Assembly: GCA_006515795.1 (NCBI GenBank)
Contig: VFMC01000169.1
Span: 1-8,555 of the forward strand
Origin: Acidimicrobiaceae bacterium
Lineage (GTDB): Bacteria; Actinomycetota; Acidimicrobiia; Acidimicrobiales; Ilumatobacteraceae
Length of the DNA stretch: 8,555 nucleotides
Reading direction: 5' to 3'
Shown piece by piece: positions 6,153 through 8,555 of this stretch (position 1 is the stretch's first letter; every line of letters starts with the position of its first letter). The notes under the pieces were generated by a model. It was given only the letters and a program-made list of their open reading frames with translations. It had not been told where the DNA came from and ran no database searches. Made by a program: the position numbers and the translations under genes.

Positions 6153-6156
6153 GCGT
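6141..6156. terminator. Short hairpin over the hydrolase stop codon
   Basis: ACGCTC (6141-6146) and GAGCGT (6151-6156) are perfect 6-bp arms with the loop GGCT. The TGA stop (6150-6152) lies at the loop/stem border. The hairpin sits between convergent genes 34 bases apart. The stem is short and lacks a U-tract, so it is a weak candidate. Confidence 0.3.
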
Positions 6157-6186
6157 CGTACCCAACTCGAACACCCGCGAAGAAGG

Positions 6187-6545
6187 TCAGCGGCGGCCGG
6201 CCGGAATCGCCCCGGCAGCGTGGAGAGCGATCTCCGTCGGGGTCATCGATGTGGCATAGACGACCGCGTCGGCGAGCGCCGCGTTCTGGCTGCTGGTCAC
6301 CCACTCCGGCAAGAACTCGACTCCACCCCAAGCCTCGCCTCTCTCGCTCGCGCAACGCGCACGCAGCACCGTTTCGGAGACCATCGGGTCGGCGTGGGGC
6401 AGCAGGAGGATCACGAAGCATCCGGCGAGAGCCTCGGCAACGTGCTCGGCGAACTGCTCGTCCTCGAAGTGCGAGTGGCCTGCACCGAGGGCGACCACTG
6501 CGCCGCGGTGCTCGACCAAGCATCGATCAACTGCGTGCGAGCGTG
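6187..6545 (-). pseudogene. 3' remnant of a shikimate-kinase-like P-loop protein
   Basis: About 118 residues on the minus strand look like the C-terminal half of a shikimate-kinase-like NTPase. Features are VVALGAGHSHFEDE near the start, a hydrophobic strand FVILLLPHADP, then EWVTSSQNAALADAVVYA and TPTEIALHAAGAI before the stop at 6187. The shikimate-kinase fold normally opens with a G-x-x-G-x-G-K-S/T P-loop and a DxD motif about 50-60 residues further on. Neither is present upstream in any minus frame. Protein-like sequence fades at about 6545, where no suitable start codon or ribosome site exists. The gene has therefore lost its 5' part and cannot bind ATP in the usual way. The break lies about 100 bases before the HNH gene promoter. 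The family call rests on recalled motif resemblance and is moderate; the truncation call depends on it. Confidence 0.55.
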
Positions 6546-6565
6546 CCGGCTGCCACCATCGATGC
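6520..6565. repeat. 8-bp inverted repeat at the remnant boundary
   Basis: GCATCGAT (6520-6527) and ATCGATGC (6558-6565) are exact reverse complements 30 bases apart. They straddle the point where the kinase-like remnant stops resembling protein. Each arm contains the palindrome ATCGAT, which raises the chance of coincidence. Confidence 0.35.
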
Positions 6566-6600
6566 GCCTCTCGGAGTCCGTGGCGGGAGTGTGCACGCGA

Positions 6601-6640
6601 GAGAAATCGATTCGCGGGTGAGTTCAAGGAAAGATTTCTC
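6601..6640. repeat. 8-bp inverted repeat in AT-rich DNA upstream of the HNH promoter
   Basis: GAGAAATC (6601-6608) and GATTTCTC (6633-6640) are exact reverse complements with a 24-base spacer. They lie in the most AT-rich part of the window (about 6600-6680), directly upstream of the HNH -35. They could be an accessory protein site, a terminator for leftward transcription, or an element end. Confidence 0.4.
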
Positions 6641-6649
6641 GATTTGATG

Positions 6650-6678
6650 TTGCGTTGTTGTCGTGATCGAACTAGTGT
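6650..6678 (+). promoter_or_regulatory. -35/-10 promoter of the HNH gene
   Basis: TTGCGT (6650-6655), a 17-base spacer and TAGTGT (6673-6678) form a well-spaced promoter. The predicted transcript starts near 6685, leaving a leader of about 70 bases. This is the only gene here with both a leader and a ribosome binding site. The -10 lies entirely inside the LexA box. Confidence 0.6.
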
Positions 6679-6682
6679 TCGA
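6667..6682. promoter_or_regulatory. LexA operator (SOS box) over the HNH promoter
   Basis: TCGAACTAGTGTTCGA is a perfect TCGAAC-N4-GTTCGA palindrome, the LexA recognition sequence known from mycobacteria and other actinobacteria. Its four-base spacer and right arm contain the -10 hexamer at 6673-6678, so bound LexA would block RNA polymerase. Transcription should therefore rise after DNA damage, when RecA triggers LexA cleavage. No other copy is seen in the window. Confidence 0.8.
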
Positions 6683-6742
6683 GATGCCGGTTCTTCCCCT
6701 CGGCGTATCGCAGGTCTTCCTGCCAGCACCATCGTCGTGAGG

Positions 6743-6750
6743 GGAGGTGA
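6743..6750 (+). promoter_or_regulatory. Strong Shine-Dalgarno of the HNH gene
   Basis: GGAGGTGA pairs with eight consecutive bases of the 16S rRNA 3' end. The GGAGG core ends 6 bases before the ATG at 6754. It fixes this start codon and contrasts with the leaderless neighbours. Confidence 0.85.
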
Positions 6751-6753
6751 GCA

Positions 6754-8022
6754 ATGCCTGTTGATGTTTCGGCGCTCGCGCCGGCCTTCGCCCGGCTGGT
6801 TGGCGCCGCAGTCACCGATGATGTGGCCGATCGCGAGCGCGACCAGGTCGAGGTGTTGCTCGCCGACGCAGCCCGCGTCCAGGGCCTCGTCGAAGCTGTC
6901 CGGCTGGCCGCCACCAACCGCCTCCAGGTCTTGGCCGACAGCACTGGCCTGCTCGATCCCGAACAGATCCTCGGTCAGCTCGGTCGCACCTCGCGACGCG
7001 ACGTCAGCCAAACGATCCGCCGGGCTCACGCCACCAACGCCATCCCCCAGCTCGCCACCGCGCTCGCCGATGGAGACGTGTCGGTCACCCATCTCGACGC
7101 CGTCTCCAACGCACTCACCCGCCTCGAACCCGACCAACGCGACCTGCTCGCCGCCGAAGGCGACTGGATCACCACGGTCGCGTCGCGATCCACACCCGAC
7201 GAGCTCGCCCGCGCGTTGGCGTTGCGCGTCCGGCAACTCTGCGTCGACGACGGCATCGCCCGTTTCGAACGCCAACGCCGAGCAACCACACTTCGCCACT
7301 GGACCGACCAGATCACAGGAATGATGTGCCTCTACGGTGAGTTCGACCCCGAAACCGGCGCCCGAATCACCGCGGCCATCCATGCCACCGTCGAGCAGCT
7401 CTTCCACGACACCACACCCGACACGTGCCCCGACGACGACCGCAAGCAGGGCCACCTCCGGGCACTCGCCGTGGCCCGCCTGCTCGAGGGAACACCCAAC
7501 GGGTCACCATCGCGGCCCACCTTCGTGGTCGTCATCGACCAACAGACGCTGTGGAACGGCCTTCACGCCACATCACGCATCGAGATAGCCGGCGACGTCG
7601 AACTACCCGTCGAAACCCTCCGCCGCCACGCCTGCCTCGCCGACATCATCCCAGTCGTGCTCGACGGCAACGGCGTAGCTGTCGACGTCGGCCGAAGCCG
7701 CCGCCTGGCAACCCCCGCCCAACGACACGCGCTGCGAGCGATGTACCCACGGTGCGCGATCCACGGCTGCACCGTCGCCTTCGACAACTGCGAACCACAC
7801 CACATCCTCTACTGGCGCCACGGCGGTCCCAGCGACCTCGCCAACCTCATCCCACTCTGCTCCAAGCACCACCACCTCGCCCACGAGGGCGGCTGGCAAC
7901 TATCGCTACGACCCGACGACCGGCTCCTCACCGTCACCCTTCCCGACGGCACCACCCTTGCCAACCCGCCACCACACGCAAAGACCCTCAGCGCTGATCG
8001 TCCCTGTCCCTGCGCTTGCTGA
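6754..8022 (+). CDS. DUF222 / 13E12-repeat-family HNH endonuclease
   Basis: This is a 422-residue protein. Residues about 20-300 are the charged helical DUF222 region, with LADGDVSVTHLDAVSNAL (104-121) and YGEFDPETGARI (194-205) as recognisable segments. A C-terminal HNH domain follows: Cys334-x4-Cys339, then NCEPHHILYWRHGGPSDLANL (345-365) with His349/His350 and Asn364, then LCSKHHHLAHEGGW (368-381) with Cys369 and His372-374. The cysteines should bind a structural zinc, and the histidines with Asn364 form the one-metal nuclease site. All key residues are present, so it is probably active on DNA. Such genes are multicopy, repeat-associated genes in many actinobacteria. The frame ends with SADRPCPCAC, translated from DNA antisense to the gatB remnant, so the natural C-terminus was probably altered by the junction. 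A LexA box controls it. Its role in repair, mobility or defence is not established. Confidence 0.9.
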   Translation: MPVDVSALAPAFARLVGAAVTDDVADRERDQVEVLLADAARVQGLVEAVRLAATNRLQVLADSTGLLDPEQILGQLGRTSRRDVSQTIRRAHATNAIPQLATALADGDVSVTHLDAVSNALTRLEPDQRDLLAAEGDWITTVASRSTPDELARALALRVRQLCVDDGIARFERQRRATTLRHWTDQITGMMCLYGEFDPETGARITAAIHATVEQLFHDTTPDTCPDDDRKQGHLRALAVARLLEGTPNGSPSRPTFVVVIDQQTLWNGLHATSRIEIAGDVELPVETLRRHACLADIIPVVLDGNGVAVDVGRSRRLATPAQRHALRAMYPRCAIHGCTVAFDNCEPHHILYWRHGGPSDLANLIPLCSKHHHLAHEGGWQLSLRPDDRLLTVTLPDGTTLANPPPHAKTLSADRPCPCAC

Positions 8023-8161
8023 ACAACGCCGTCGCCAACTTTCCGTCGGCCTTGCCCTGCGTCGCCTTCATGACGGCCCCGACCAGCGCGCCCATGGCCT
8101 TGCCCTCGCCGGCGCAGAACTTCGCCCAACTGTCGCCATTGTCGGCGATCACCAGATCGAC
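7988..8161 (-). pseudogene. gatB: 3' end of gatB (GatB/Yqey tail), 5'-truncated
   Basis: The last 57 codons of an Asp-tRNA(Asn)/Glu-tRNA(Gln) amidotransferase subunit B-like gene are present. They include SWAKFCAGEGKAMGALVGA and VMKATQGKADGKLATAL, the conserved tRNA-binding helical tail of GatB and YqeY proteins, followed by a basic end and TGA at 7988-7990. Homology begins at about VDLVIADNGD (8161). Upstream on this strand the three frames show nothing GatB-like, whereas a full GatB is near 480-500 residues. No promoter or credible start precedes it. Its 3' end overlaps the HNH gene's end by 35 bases on the opposite strand. It is either a decayed gene or a duplicated 3' end left by an insertion or recombination; an intact gatB should exist elsewhere. 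A stand-alone YqeY gene is the alternative family, but it too would be longer. Confidence 0.75.
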
Positions 8162-8168
8162 GCCCGGC

Positions 8169-8219
8169 CTCGCCGACGACATCGAGCAGTTCCTGCGCGA
8201 CCAGCACGACGACGGCTGA
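8169..8219 (+). other. Possible orphan 3' gene tail
   Basis: Sixteen codons reading LADDIEQFLRDQHDDG and a TGA have G or C at essentially all third positions and an acidic-helix look. Upstream in the same frame the sequence is only the antisense of the gatB remnant. A 7-bp hairpin follows 8 bases after the stop. This would fit the last codons of a gene whose body was replaced, but the piece is too short to assign to a family or to exclude chance. Confidence 0.25.
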
Positions 8220-8227
8220 ATCGACGG

Positions 8228-8244
8228 CACCCGATTTTCGGGTG
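8228..8244. terminator. Hairpin terminator candidate
   Basis: CACCCGA (8228-8234), loop TTT, then TCGGGTG (8238-8244) gives a perfect 7-bp stem. It lies 8 bases after the TGA at 8217-8219 and about 110 bases beyond the metY-like stop on the other strand. No U-tract follows on either side. Confidence 0.45.
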
Positions 8245-8321
8245 GTTCGAGCGGTGCAAGGTGGCCGGAAGCTCCTAGGCATGTCACGGACGACAACAAG
8301 ATGAGTTCCGCGAAGATCAGT

Positions 8322-8353
8322 CGGCCGGCTTCGAAGCGCTCGTGACGCGGCCG
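8322..8353 (-). terminator. Weak hairpin after the metY-like gene
   Basis: CGGCCG at 8322-8327 and at 8348-8353 can pair across a 20-base loop that itself contains the palindrome GCTTCGAAGC (8328-8337). It starts 1 base past the stop codon of the minus-strand gene. Position fits a terminator, but the stem is only 6 bp and no U-tract is present. Confidence 0.3.
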
Positions 8354-8354
8354 G

Positions 8355-8555
8355 TCAGCCCTTCACGGCGCGGAAACCTGCCTCGAGATCGGCGAGGATG
8401 TCGTCGATCGATTCAAGGCCCACGCTGAGTCTTACGAGGCCCGGGTTCACACCGGTGGTGAGTTGCTCCTGCTCGGTGAGCTGGCTGTGCGTGGTGCTCG
8501 CCGGGTGGATCACCAAGCTGCGCACGTCGCCGATGTTGGCGACGTGGCTGTGCAG
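8355..8555 (-). CDS. metY: O-acetylhomoserine sulfhydrylase (MetY-like), C-terminal end (runs off right edge)
   Basis: The last 66 residues of a Cys/Met-metabolism PLP enzyme are visible. They contain SHVANIGDVRSLVIHPASTT, then HSQLTEQEQLTTGV, NPGLVRLSVGLESIDDILADLEAGF and the stop at 8355-8357. This carboxy-terminal pattern is typical of O-acetylhomoserine aminocarboxypropyltransferase, about 430 residues in full, which makes homocysteine from O-acetylhomoserine and sulfide in the cytoplasm. The ST(T)HSQLT segment contacts the substrate carboxylate region, and the RLSVGxE strand is the family end signature. Cystathionine gamma-synthase relatives share the fold, but the SHVANIGD...HPASTTHSQL string favours MetY. 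The active-site lysine lies outside the window. Confidence 0.9.
   Translation of the reverse strand: MHSHVANIGDVRSLVIHPASTTHSQLTEQEQLTTGVNPGLVRLSVGLESIDDILADLEAGFRAVKG

Noticed and set aside
6187..7455. A 422-codon open frame on the minus strand that could pass for one gene
   Set aside because: Beyond about 6545 it is only the antisense of the HNH gene and its promoter region, with no family resemblance. Only the last ~118 codons look like real protein.
8016..8219. A 67-codon plus-strand gene after the HNH gene
   Set aside because: Most of it is the reverse of the gatB fragment, with no start signal or family features. Only the last 16 codons look coding-like.
8166..8299. Continuation of gatB upstream in another minus-strand frame
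   Set aside because: None of the three frames shows the conserved residues expected before the GatB tail, so the remnant appears to end near 8161.

Overview
The window is GC-rich DNA from an actinobacterium. The evidence is the codon use (nearly every third position is G or C), TANNNT -10 elements placed 6-8 bases before the start codon of five genes (leaderless transcription), an actinobacterial-type LexA box, and a DUF222/13E12-type HNH gene. An Acidimicrobiia-like (Ilumatobacter-like) host is my inference from protein flavour and is not proven by the sequence.

Left part (1-2820). The 5' quarter of ilvD (dihydroxy-acid dehydratase, minus strand) is divergent from a PLP-dependent threonine/serine dehydratase (plus). 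Both could feed branched-chain amino acid synthesis. The dehydratase converges on an MFS exporter (minus), and a perfect 15-bp hairpin between them can stop transcription from both sides. The MFS stop codon lies in the hairpin loop.

Middle (2833-6152). An Eis-type GNAT acetyltransferase (minus) is broken by two out-of-frame internal deletions. Divergent from it is a phytanoyl-CoA-dioxygenase-like Fe(II)/2-oxoglutarate oxygenase, followed by an M20-family carbamoylase/allantoate-amidohydrolase-like enzyme. Three separate 14-15 bp tandem repeats lie in this stretch: at the eis start, in the oxygenase N-terminus, and across the oxygenase stop codon.

Right part (6187-8555). This is an island around a DUF222-HNH endonuclease gene. 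Unlike its neighbours, that gene has a conventional -35/-10 promoter, a leader and a strong Shine-Dalgarno. Its -10 is embedded in a perfect TCGAAC-N4-GTTCGA LexA operator, which implies SOS induction. It is bracketed by two minus-strand genes that each lack their 5' part: a shikimate-kinase-like remnant on the left and the last 57 codons of a gatB-like gene on the right. The HNH reading frame ends inside the gatB scrap. A possible orphan gene tail with a hairpin follows, then the 3' end of an O-acetylhomoserine sulfhydrylase (metY-like) gene runs off the window.

I see no tRNA, rRNA, CRISPR array or insertion sequence, and no gene-free stretch over 300 bases. No wholly new multi-gene system is evident. 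The strongest lead is the SOS-controlled HNH gene sitting in a scar of truncated genes.
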